DNA of 64,000 bases. Source: an uncultured Psychrosphaera sp. GTDB taxonomy: Bacteria; Pseudomonadota; Gammaproteobacteria; Enterobacterales; Alteromonadaceae. How positions within the stretch are numbered: the stretch's first letter is position 1; each line of letters begins with the position of its first letter. The notes under the pieces were generated by a model. It saw nothing but the letters and a program-made list of their open reading frames with translations. It searched no databases and was not told the origin of the DNA. Of the stretch, positions 1-8,143 are shown piece after piece. The DNA is taken from positions 1 through 64,000 of the forward strand of contig NZ_CANMSK010000006.1 of NCBI RefSeq assembly GCF_947500655.1. Direction: 5' to 3'. The translations under genes and the position numbers were made by a program.

Positions 1-1
1 G

Positions 2-64
2 CTTAAGTTACAAACCATCCTTGAAGGCTATGAATTAGCAAAGTCTCTTGAATCTGACTTGTGA
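2..64 (+). CDS. C-terminal end of an unidentified CDS (partial, left edge)
   Basis: An open frame enters from the left edge and stops with TGA at 62-64, encoding a 20-residue tail ending in SLESDL. The helical composition (LEGYELAKSLES) resembles a protein C-terminus, but there is too little sequence to assign a family. It converges on the DUF885 lipoprotein gene that follows on the minus strand. Confidence 0.4.
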   Translation, partial: LKLQTILEGYELAKSLESDL

Positions 65-149
65 TCAAGAGACAGCTATAAAGTGCCTTTTATTTAATCA
101 ATAATTTAAAAGTAAAATATCAGCTACTTCCACTATTACTTATTCGTCT

Positions 150-1985
150 TTATTTATGACTGTTAACATAATCATCAAACATAAGTTTTTTAATGATAGG
201 CACAGGTGCACTGCCGTAACTTAAGAATTGATCATGGAATTCTTTTAAGTTAAATTTATCACCAGTCGCTTGTTTTAACTCTTCACGTAACTGATAAATT
301 TCAGAGTAACCTGTGAAATAACTCGTTAACTGCACTTGCGATAACGTAGCTCTGCGCCATTTACCTGTCGCTTCAGACTTTTCTTGGAAAGCTTGATTTA
401 TCATCATGTCCAAGGCTTCAGCTTCTGTTAAACCATTAACTTGAATGCTGTAATCCAAAATAGCATTCATGATCACACGTAAGTTCCACTTGTAATACAT
501 TAACCAAAGCTCTGGTTCATTATCGCCGTAACCTTCCTCTAACATCATACGTTCAGTATAAACCGCCCAACCTTCAATCATAGCGCCGTTACCAAAAATA
601 GACTTAACTAAGCTTTTTGATTTGTTGCTGTGCACTAGTTGAGTGTAATGCCCCGGTACTGCTTCGTGTATGTTAAGTACTTGTAACAACCAATGGTTGT
701 ATTCACGTAAGTAACTTTCTGCTTGCTCGTCATTAAAGTTATCCAGCGGCGTCACGTTGTAATATGTATTAGCTTCTGCATCATAAGGCCCTGGAGCATT
801 AATAGAGGCACCAGCAAAACCACGTTGGTATTCTGGCGTTTCTCTTACCACTAATGGCTTGTCTTTATCCATAGTGATTAAGTCATGTTTTAACACAAAG
901 GCTTCTAACTCTGGAATTTGCTCACGAATACTACTGACAAAATCATCACGTTTAACGTGCTTAACCGAAATATGATCAATCACCTTCTTGATCATCACTA
1001 ACTTATCTTGTGGTTTTTCAATACCATCAAAATACTTAGGCCATAGCTTATCCGCAATTTTAATCATCTCTTGATGAACGCGTTTTTTCTCGCTCACTGC
1101 TTTGGCAAATAATTCATCCGCCGTATAACCAGAGAAAATATCGAGTTTAAATTTTTGTTTATATAAGTCTTTACCAATGCGGAAGTCTTTTGCGGTTGTG
1201 CTTTGTTCTAACTCAACGGCTTTGGCTTCTAACCACGTGATATAACCGTTAATAGCTTTGTTTGTTTCAGCCAAACGCTGGGCAAATAGTTCTTTATCTT
1301 GAGCTGATAAACTAGAGCTTTTTACTTTTTCCGCAATAGAGGTTTTAAACAATCCAGCTGTACCAGCACTTTGCTGTAATGCTAGTTGAGTATGCGTTAA
1401 CGTTGGATTAATTAAGTTTTGTTGCGCCGCTTTATAATATGCAGGAATGTTTTCCATACGTTTAATAATGGTTTGAAGACGCTCATTTAATGGTTTGTAA
1501 TCTGTGTTTAAAATAACACCAAACACGCCCGCTACATTATAATTAGATGGATTCCACTGGCCGCTTTTTAATTCATTACTAGACCAAATACCGGACTCAA
1601 GCTGATTCTTTAAAATATAGAAATCACTGGCATTACTCGGACTTAATAATTCTGGGTTTATTGCATTTAACATTGCTAACTGCTGCTGATAAAAAGCTAA
1701 GTCTCGTTGTTTAGTTTCAGCATTTGGAATTGGCAATACATCATCGTATTTATAAAAACCAACATAAACCCCATAACCTGGATTTAACTGCCAAAACTGC
1801 TCAATAAACGATTCAGAGAATTGACTAAATGCTTTATTAGCAGTGCTAATATCTTCGGCGTTAGCACTGACTATTTCACTAGATGTTGAGTTATTGGAAG
1901 CTGGCTGACAAGCCGATAAAGTAGCAGCAACCAAAATACTTGCAGTAATCGCTAATGTTTTGGGAAATGAGGTGTTAAGTTTCAT
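150..1985 (-). CDS. DUF885 family peptidase-like lipoprotein
   Basis: This 611-residue protein starts with a lipoprotein signal peptide (hydrophobic 10-24, lipobox LSAC with Cys26), so it is probably anchored in the envelope. The rest matches the DUF885 family. A HEAVPGH motif at residues 440-446 and EGWAVYTE at 471-478 give the HExxxGH...E arrangement expected of a zinc metallopeptidase of this family. Family members are thought to be metal-dependent peptidases with uncharacterised substrates, so the peptidase role is inferred. The gene stands alone; the next gene is divergent across a 219-bp gap. Confidence 0.85.
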   Translation of the reverse strand: MKLNTSFPKTLAITASILVAATLSACQPASNNSTSSEIVSANAEDISTANKAFSQFSESFIEQFWQLNPGYGVYVGFYKYDDVLPIPNAETKQRDLAFYQQQLAMLNAINPELLSPSNASDFYILKNQLESGIWSSNELKSGQWNPSNYNVAGVFGVILNTDYKPLNERLQTIIKRMENIPAYYKAAQQNLINPTLTHTQLALQQSAGTAGLFKTSIAEKVKSSSLSAQDKELFAQRLAETNKAINGYITWLEAKAVELEQSTTAKDFRIGKDLYKQKFKLDIFSGYTADELFAKAVSEKKRVHQEMIKIADKLWPKYFDGIEKPQDKLVMIKKVIDHISVKHVKRDDFVSSIREQIPELEAFVLKHDLITMDKDKPLVVRETPEYQRGFAGASINAPGPYDAEANTYYNVTPLDNFNDEQAESYLREYNHWLLQVLNIHEAVPGHYTQLVHSNKSKSLVKSIFGNGAMIEGWAVYTERMMLEEGYGDNEPELWLMYYKWNLRVIMNAILDYSIQVNGLTEAEALDMMINQAFQEKSEATGKWRRATLSQVQLTSYFTGYSEIYQLREELKQATGDKFNLKEFHDQFLSYGSAPVPIIKKLMFDDYVNSHK

Positions 1986-2161
1986 AACAGTTCCATATTG
2001 TATTGATATTAAGTGGCGTAACTCTAATAATAAACTTTATGGATTACTAGTAAAAACGACGGTTCACCTTTTTTGTGGGTTTTTAATAAGTAATGCATTA
2101 CCACTTTTCATGATATAGATCATTTTCCACAACCTGTGACAGAGGTAATATACTACCAAAG

Positions 2162-2185
2162 ATATCTTACTATTCAGTAAGATAT
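2162..2185. promoter_or_regulatory. Perfect 10-bp inverted repeat in the leader of the SLC13 gene
   Basis: ATATCTTACT (2162-2171), a 4-nt spacer and AGTAAGATAT (2176-2185) form a perfect inverted repeat 19 bp upstream of the transporter ATG at 2205, just before the AGGA ribosome binding site. It could be an operator for a dimeric regulator or a hairpin in the mRNA leader. No regulator is encoded next to it. Confidence 0.55.
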
Positions 2186-2204
2186 ATCATTTTAGGATTT
2201 TATA

Positions 2205-3671
2205 ATGAAAGTTGCTGATATCCGCCTTATTCCGGGGCTTATTTCCATAATAACAATATTACTACTTTGGTTTGTTGTACCAGTTCCAGATGGCGTAACG
2301 GCAAATGCGTGGCATTTACTCGCTTTGTTTGTTGGTACTATTGTCGCCATTATTGGCAAAGTAATGCCAATTGGCGCAATCGCTATTTTAGCCATTACTT
2401 CTGTTGCCCTAACTGGCGTTACCAACGACAATCCTTCCATAGCAATAAAAGATGCTTTAAGCGGTTTTTCAAATTCACTTATTTGGCTGATTGGTATTGC
2501 CATTATTATATCAAGAGGGTTAGTTAAAACAGGTTTAGGCAATCGCATTGGTTATTACTTTATTTCTCTGTTTGGTAAAAGAACCATAGGGATTGGTTAT
2601 TCATTAGCCCTTTCCGAATTAGTTATTGCACCAGTAACACCAAGTAATACCGCACGAGGCGGTGGTATAATCCACCCAATTATGAAGTCAATTGCCACTA
2701 GTTTTGGTTCTTCACCGGAACAAGGTACTTCACGTAAAATTGGTCATTACCTAGCTTTAGTTAACTACCATATTAATCCAATTACCTCTGCCATGTTTAT
2801 CACGGCAACAGCTCCTAATCCATTAATTGTAAAACTAATTGCAGACGCCACAGGAGCAGATATAAGTATCACTTGGGGAACATGGGCACTTGCAGCCCTT
2901 CTACCTGGTTTATTATGTATCGCGTTAGTACCTTTAGTGGTTTATGCCATTTATCCGCCAGAAATTAAACGAACGCCTGATGCAAAAGTGTATGCACAAT
3001 CCAAGCTAACAGAGATGGGTAAAATGTCTTACGGTGAGAAGGTAATGATAGGTGTATTTACTTTATTATTAACTTTGTGGGCTGGCGTGCCTGCCATGTT
3101 GTTTGGTGCTGATTATGCGGTAAATACAACCGCAGTTGCCTTTTTAGGTCTGTCTATTCTGCTGATAACTAACGTCTTAAGTTGGGAAGACGTACTTAAA
3201 GAAAAATCAGCTTGGGACACTGTAGTTTGGTTCTCTGCTTTAGTTATGATGGCAACTTACTTAAACAAACTCGGTTTGGTCGAATGGTTCTCAAATGTTG
3301 TGGGCAGTAACATTGAGCAACTCGGTTTTGGTTGGGGAGTATCAGTGGTTATCTTGGTTGGTGTGTACTTTTACGCACATTACTTTTTTGCCAGTACAAC
3401 CGCACATATTACCGCTATGTTTGCTGCCTTTTTTGCAGCTGGTTTAGCTCTTGGTGCGCCACCTTTATACCTTGGGTTACTATTGGCTGGAGCTTCATCA
3501 TTGATGATGTCATTAACCCATTACGCAACAGGCACATCACCAATCATCTTTGGTTCTGGTTATGTATCCATGAAGGACTGGTGGATTATGGGCTTAATTA
3601 TGAGTGTTATTAACTTAAGTGTTTGGGGCATTGTAGGCGGGCTTTGGTGGAAATTCTTAGGGTATTGGTAG
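2205..3671 (+). CDS. SLC13/DASS family anion (dicarboxylate-type) transporter
   Basis: This 488-residue, very hydrophobic inner-membrane protein has about 11-12 predicted membrane segments. It carries the DASS substrate/sodium motif SNT (147-149, in VTPSNTARGGG) and, in the second half, an STTAH motif, the pair seen in the 2-oxoglutarate/malate translocator and CitT branch. It probably moves di- or tricarboxylates, either by sodium symport or exchange; the substrate cannot be read from sequence. AGGA lies about 8 bp before the ATG. It is monocistronic, converging on ndh across a bidirectional terminator. Confidence 0.88.
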   Translation: MKVADIRLIPGLISIITILLLWFVVPVPDGVTANAWHLLALFVGTIVAIIGKVMPIGAIAILAITSVALTGVTNDNPSIAIKDALSGFSNSLIWLIGIAIIISRGLVKTGLGNRIGYYFISLFGKRTIGIGYSLALSELVIAPVTPSNTARGGGIIHPIMKSIATSFGSSPEQGTSRKIGHYLALVNYHINPITSAMFITATAPNPLIVKLIADATGADISITWGTWALAALLPGLLCIALVPLVVYAIYPPEIKRTPDAKVYAQSKLTEMGKMSYGEKVMIGVFTLLLTLWAGVPAMLFGADYAVNTTAVAFLGLSILLITNVLSWEDVLKEKSAWDTVVWFSALVMMATYLNKLGLVEWFSNVVGSNIEQLGFGWGVSVVILVGVYFYAHYFFASTTAHITAMFAAFFAAGLALGAPPLYLGLLLAGASSLMMSLTHYATGTSPIIFGSGYVSMKDWWIMGLIMSVINLSVWGIVGGLWWKFLGYW

Positions 3672-3694
3672 GATCATTTTTTAAAAATCAAGAT

Positions 3695-3746
3695 CAGAGT
3701 AAATTTAATAACTGTATTTCTCGTTAATTTTACTCTGAGCTTTTTA
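3695..3746. terminator. Bidirectional intrinsic terminator between SLC13 gene and ndh
   Basis: CAGAGTAAATTTAA (from 3695) pairs with TTAATTTTACTCTG (ending 3737), 13 of 14 positions matching, and a T-rich run follows at 3741-3745. It lies between two convergent stop codons and can serve the plus-strand gene; A-rich flanks allow use on the minus strand. Confidence 0.7.
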
Positions 3747-3770
3747 TACTTGATTAAAGCAAAGTCATAT

Positions 3771-5063
3771 TTAATGAAGCTTCAATTTAGTTCCTACCAA
3801 GTTACTAACCTTTCTACTGAGCAATACCAACATGCCTTTAAACCAGCCATGAACCGCAAACTGATGCATATTGTATAAAGAGATATAAACCAACCTAGCT
3901 AATCGGCCCTCAATAAACATTGAACCATTAGATAAACTGCCCATTAACGACCCCACGGTGCTGTATTTACTTAAATGCACCAAAGAACCGTAATCTTTGT
4001 ATTTGTAGGTTTTTAACGGTTTGCCTTTGAAGGTATTAATAAGATTGGTTGCCACTAGTGACGCCATTTGGTGAGCAGACTGCGCTCTTGGTGGTACCCA
4101 GCTGCCATCCTCTTGCTTAAAGCCGCAACAATCACCGAGTACATAAATAGTGTCATCTACTGTGCTCTTCAGCTCTGGTGTCACTAACACTTGTTGTGCT
4201 TTATTAGTTTCAAATATATTTAATTGCTTTAAGAAGTCAGGTGCCTTAACACCTGCTGCCCAGACCATTAAGTCGGCTTCTATTAGCTTGTCGTCACTGG
4301 TAACAAAACCTGACTTTTCTGCTTTTGCTACTCGGGTGGACTCTAATATTTTAATGCCTAACTTACTCAAAGCGCCACGAGCTGAGTTGGCAATTCGTTC
4401 AGGCAAGGCTGGTAATATTCGTTCACCCGCTTCAATAATTGAAATACTCAAACGCTCAGATGACATGTTTGGCATACCATACGAACGCGCTAAGTTGGCG
4501 ATATGATGTAACTGAGCCGCTAACTCCGTGCCTGTTGCGCCACCACCGACAATAGACACTTTTAGTGTTTTGTGAACATCGGGAACTTGATTTAATTTGA
4601 GTAATTGATTTAACAGCGCTTTGTGGAATTTTTCAGCTTGTGCCAAAGAATCTAAAAAGTAGGCGTTCTCTCTAATACCTGGTGTATTAAAGTCATTACT
4701 TACACTGCCAATCGCTAATACTAAATAATCATATTCAAGATGACGTTCAGGTATTAACAAGTCGCCTTCACTGTCGTAAACCGCGTCTAATGTTATTGAT
4801 TTTTTGGCAGCGTCAATATGACTCATTGAACCAAGTTGAAACTTATATTTGAAACGCGCTGCGTGAATTTGGTAATCAACCCCATCTGAATTTTTGTCGA
4901 TGACACCTGCGGCTACCTCATGTAATAAAGGTTTCCATATATGTGTAATTTGGCGGTCTACTAAGGTAATTTCCGCCATTTTACGTTTGCCTAGAGTTTT
5001 GCTTAAACGACTAACTAGCTCTAAGCCTCCCGCACCTCCACCTACAATAATAATTTTTTGCAT
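3771..5063 (-). CDS. ndh: Type II NADH:quinone oxidoreductase
   Basis: This 430-residue protein is a single-subunit, non-proton-pumping NADH dehydrogenase (NDH-2) that passes electrons from NADH to quinone at the inner membrane. The N-terminal FAD loop GGGAGG is at residues 8-13. A second Rossmann motif, VSIVGGGATG (near 170-180), binds NADH, and YVLGDCCGF near residue 310 matches the second FAD contact of the family. The C-terminal 60 residues are amphipathic and basic, as expected of the membrane-attachment region. Length is typical. The gene is monocistronic. Confidence 0.93.
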   Translation of the reverse strand: MQKIIIVGGGAGGLELVSRLSKTLGKRKMAEITLVDRQITHIWKPLLHEVAAGVIDKNSDGVDYQIHAARFKYKFQLGSMSHIDAAKKSITLDAVYDSEGDLLIPERHLEYDYLVLAIGSVSNDFNTPGIRENAYFLDSLAQAEKFHKALLNQLLKLNQVPDVHKTLKVSIVGGGATGTELAAQLHHIANLARSYGMPNMSSERLSISIIEAGERILPALPERIANSARGALSKLGIKILESTRVAKAEKSGFVTSDDKLIEADLMVWAAGVKAPDFLKQLNIFETNKAQQVLVTPELKSTVDDTIYVLGDCCGFKQEDGSWVPPRAQSAHQMASLVATNLINTFKGKPLKTYKYKDYGSLVHLSKYSTVGSLMGSLSNGSMFIEGRLARLVYISLYNMHQFAVHGWFKGMLVLLSRKVSNLVGTKLKLH

Positions 5064-5444
5064 GATATGTCCTAAAGTTTAAATAAAAACAGGGAGCGTC
5101 CACGGCATGGCAGGATAAGGCACTAAGGATAGATATTTGTGCAAGTATAGTTAATGTTTTATTAAGGAAACAACTATCGATAGAAAACATAGTGGCCGTA
5201 GCTAATTAAGCAATGAAATAAGTATGACTTATTTCGCTAAAACTGGCTACTAAACCTAGCGTTATAAAGCTCTGTTTTTACTTTAATTTTACTCTTACCT
5301 GTCCCCATATATGTACAGGTTATTCAGTCATGTATATCTAGGTTTCAATGAAAAAAATAGTAAGCATAAAAAATACCGCTTAAAGCGGCATTTTCTAATT
5401 ATCTTGGTACTCTCCAAAAATAGACAAAAGGTCCTTAAGAACAT
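5064..5444. other. 381-bp intergenic region between two minus-strand genes
   Basis: No credible ORF is seen. The region holds the presumed ndh promoter near 5064-5150, a 9-bp perfect hairpin (GAAATAAGT / ACTTATTTC, 5215-5235, ATG loop) without a U-tract, and at 5366-5394 the terminator of the TIGR03545 gene. Confidence 0.5.
5366..5394 (-). terminator. Intrinsic terminator of the TIGR03546-TIGR03545 operon
   Basis: On the minus strand, ATGCCGCTTTAAGCGGTAT forms a short GC-rich hairpin (CCGCT/AGCGG plus flanking A-U pairs) followed by TTTTTTA. It sits about 50 bp beyond the stop codon of the gene ending at 5445. Confidence 0.7.
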
Positions 5445-7454
5445 TTAGCCAAATAAACCTTTCAGTTTTGCTTTGGCTTTTTCTTCTAGTTCTTTTTTCT
5501 TTCTCTCTTCTTCGGCTTTTAACTTAGCTTTAGCTCTGGCTTTTTCAGCGTCAATTTTAGCTTTCTCTTCTGCTTCTTTAGCGTCTGCGTCAGCTTTCAT
5601 TCTAGCCTTTTCTGCATCTACCTTAGCTTTGGCTCTGGCTTTTTCAGCGTCCGCTTCGGCTTTTAATTGAGCTTCGTAAGTTGAAATTTCTGACTTGGCT
5701 AATTTTTCTAACTCTTTGCTTTTTTCTTTTAAACTGCCTTCAGTTAAATTCAACTGCTTAAGTTGCTCGGTATAATCACCACCGTAAGCTAACAGTTGTT
5801 CATTAATTTTTTCTTTTAGATCATCTTCAAGCTCTGCTTGCTTTTGTTTTAAGCGTTTATTAAAGGCTGAATTTAATTGTTTGTCTAAGTCACTTCTTAA
5901 AGAAACATTTGGCGATTTAAGTTCACCGTTTGCACTGGTAGATACAGTAAATTGATTTACATTTTTAAGTGCGGCATTCATTTCTTTGGCGACAAATGTG
6001 GTGTCTTTGGTATCAAACTTAGCTTGTTTAAATAAGCCGTTACCAACTACGTCCATTTCACCTTTGGTAAATACAGCTTTTGCTGTGACTGACGCTTTAC
6101 TGGATACCAGTTTCAAACCAACTAAACCCAATTTAACATTGGTCAATTGCCAACCTTGTAGGTTTAAATCAAACGAATCTTTTGATGGTGGTTTTCTGTG
6201 ATCCATTACACCAGTAATTTTTAAGCTGTCCATATTTTTTAGGTTTTCACCCGTTGCTAATAAGCGCATTGGAGCGTTGATCACATCTTGCTGATTGGTA
6301 ATATCTTGAACTTTAACAGCAACCTCGCCAACGGAACCTGTATCTTGTTCTAACTCAGGCAATTGCATGGTGAAGCTAAGCGTTTTAATCCAAAACTCCG
6401 GTAACGGGTTATCACTTTTAAAGTGGACTAAACGCCCTTCTAAACGTTTATCTTTCAGCTCTTGCATTTCAGCTTTGGCTTCGTCGTCTGACAATAATGG
6501 GCTGACTATTTCGTAATACTCTAGTGCGGTTTTAGCATAACCACCCACATCATCACCAAATAATAATGCGGCTAAATTAGTTGCGCCTGCGCCATCTAAT
6601 TTGTATTTACCTTTTAAGTTAGCAAAATCTTGTGCTGGTGCGTCTTTTAGTTTTGACCATTTTTGGTTTAAGTCAGTCTTACTCTCTTTCACCGCTTTTG
6701 TCAGTTCAGCAATAGCTAACTTGTCTTGCTTAAATTTTGCGTTTAATGCATCAAATTCTTTTTTGCGTTGTTTAAAGTCTTCTAGGTTTTTGAATTTGCC
6801 TTTTAATATATTATTTAATTCAGTCTCATAATTTTTTAATGCATCTTCATTTGGTATATTTGCTAACGCAGTATCTATTGTTTGTTTATGCTGTTTGTAA
6901 GAATCTTCTAGGTCTTTACCGTATTGAGTAGTTAGTAAGTTTTCACGCGCTAATATCTCATCTGATGATGGTAAAATATCGCCTTCTGAGGCTTCTGCCG
7001 TTTCACTATCAGAATCGGAGTTATTAGAAGAACCTTCATCTGTAGAGGCGGTTTCTTCTTTTGACTCTTCCTCTTCTTGTTCCTCAACAACTAACTCACC
7101 AGAGAAGCTTCTTTGGGTTCCTAATGCAACGCCCGACAAAGTAACATCAGGAACAATGATATGTCCTAACAATAAAGGGAAAGCTTCCAGCGTGGCAACG
7201 GCAGTGTCAAAGCTAACTACATTTTCCATTGGGGCATTTTTATCTGCCACTTGTACACCCGTTACGGTTAATGACAATGGGTTAAATCCTAAGCTAATGT
7301 CTTCAACATTTACTTGTGCGCCAACAGCTTCACTGCCATATTTTTCAACCGCCATTTTCATTAAAGGACCAAGAGCTAATAACCAAAGGGCAGCAATTAA
7401 AGCAACCACAACAACAAAACCAGCTAAACCAGACCAACGTATCCATTTAATCAT
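5445..7454 (-). CDS. TIGR03545 family inner-membrane protein with charged C-terminal coiled coil
   Basis: This 669-residue protein has one N-terminal membrane helix (about 10-32), then an AsmA-like periplasmic start (DISLGFNPLSLTVTGVQVAD). A Glu/Ser-rich acidic linker spans about 122-158, a coiled-coil section 180-275, and the C-terminus (about 595-665) is almost entirely Lys/Ala/Glu helix built of EKARAKAK-like repeats. The pairing with the adjacent TIGR03546-type gene (2 bp between stop and start) identifies the family. The function is unknown; a role in envelope or lipid transport is only suggested by the AsmA-like start. Confidence 0.8.
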   Translation of the reverse strand: MIKWIRWSGLAGFVVVVALIAALWLLALGPLMKMAVEKYGSEAVGAQVNVEDISLGFNPLSLTVTGVQVADKNAPMENVVSFDTAVATLEAFPLLLGHIIVPDVTLSGVALGTQRSFSGELVVEEQEEEESKEETASTDEGSSNNSDSDSETAEASEGDILPSSDEILARENLLTTQYGKDLEDSYKQHKQTIDTALANIPNEDALKNYETELNNILKGKFKNLEDFKQRKKEFDALNAKFKQDKLAIAELTKAVKESKTDLNQKWSKLKDAPAQDFANLKGKYKLDGAGATNLAALLFGDDVGGYAKTALEYYEIVSPLLSDDEAKAEMQELKDKRLEGRLVHFKSDNPLPEFWIKTLSFTMQLPELEQDTGSVGEVAVKVQDITNQQDVINAPMRLLATGENLKNMDSLKITGVMDHRKPPSKDSFDLNLQGWQLTNVKLGLVGLKLVSSKASVTAKAVFTKGEMDVVGNGLFKQAKFDTKDTTFVAKEMNAALKNVNQFTVSTSANGELKSPNVSLRSDLDKQLNSAFNKRLKQKQAELEDDLKEKINEQLLAYGGDYTEQLKQLNLTEGSLKEKSKELEKLAKSEISTYEAQLKAEADAEKARAKAKVDAEKARMKADADAKEAEEKAKIDAEKARAKAKLKAEEERKKKELEEKAKAKLKGLFG

Positions 7455-7456
7455 GA

Positions 7457-7963
7457 TTATTCCCCTAACCTTTCGTAATACTTATAGAACTTACTGGCTT
7501 TAAGCATTTTGCTTATTTTCAGTTTTTCGAACCACTTCATTATTCTTACTCGGTAAGTAGACACAATAAAACGACTGATAATTAGCATTGGAATAAATAA
7601 CAAAATAGAAATAACAACGCTGCCTAATAATAATGTGTGATTAAATTTAAATGCACGCCAAACATCACTTTGATAAAGCTCAGTCCACATTGATAGTAAG
7701 TCAGGGTTGTTAAGTAAGTATTCCCCTACTTTTATGGATAAAGGGTCAATCCCAAATGCAAGCAATGCAAATACCGCACTACCGAGAAAGAACGCGCCCA
7801 AGTTGACACGAATGGCAAACACAAAAAAGAAGATGATTAAGTTATGCAGACTAAAAAATGGTGTTAAACCAATAAATAAAGCAAAAGAAAAACCCAGAGC
7901 GATTTGACCGGGAGATGCATCGCCATTAAGCAATTTAAAAAACTTGCCTACAAAATTAAACAT
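7457..7963 (-). CDS. TIGR03546 family membrane protein (DUF2062-like)
   Basis: This 168-residue integral membrane protein has about three hydrophobic segments (20-45, 48-72, 112-135) and a basic C-terminal tail rich in Lys. The N-terminal SPGQIALGFSFALFIGLTP resembles the start of DUF2062 domains. It is the upstream partner of the TIGR03545 gene, which starts 2 bp after it, so the two are probably translated from one mRNA and may form one complex. The biochemical function is unknown. Confidence 0.78.
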   Translation of the reverse strand: MFNFVGKFFKLLNGDASPGQIALGFSFALFIGLTPFFSLHNLIIFFFVFAIRVNLGAFFLGSAVFALLAFGIDPLSIKVGEYLLNNPDLLSMWTELYQSDVWRAFKFNHTLLLGSVVISILLFIPMLIISRFIVSTYRVRIMKWFEKLKISKMLKASKFYKYYERLGE

Positions 7964-8143
7964 AAAAGTATCCTTAAGATTTGTTTATTATTCTATTAGT
8001 TTGCTGTGCCGTTTAGCCGCGCAATTTAGTAATGTGAAGAATAGCACTGTTTATAACGAACGCATTATTAATGCTAAGCGACGATTAAATATGAATGCAC
8101 TAGTAAGATCAACCATTGAACACTTTGAATTACATAAAATCAA

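Noticed and set aside
5215..5235. 9-bp hairpin GAAATAAGT/ACTTATTTC upstream of ndh
   Set aside because: Perfect stem but AT-rich, no U-tract and no clear position relative to a gene; chance is likely in AT-rich DNA.
5473..5670. Plus-strand ORF rich in Ser, Ala and Phe
   Set aside because: It is the antisense reading of the Lys/Ala/Glu coiled coil of the TIGR03545 gene, which explains its low complexity.
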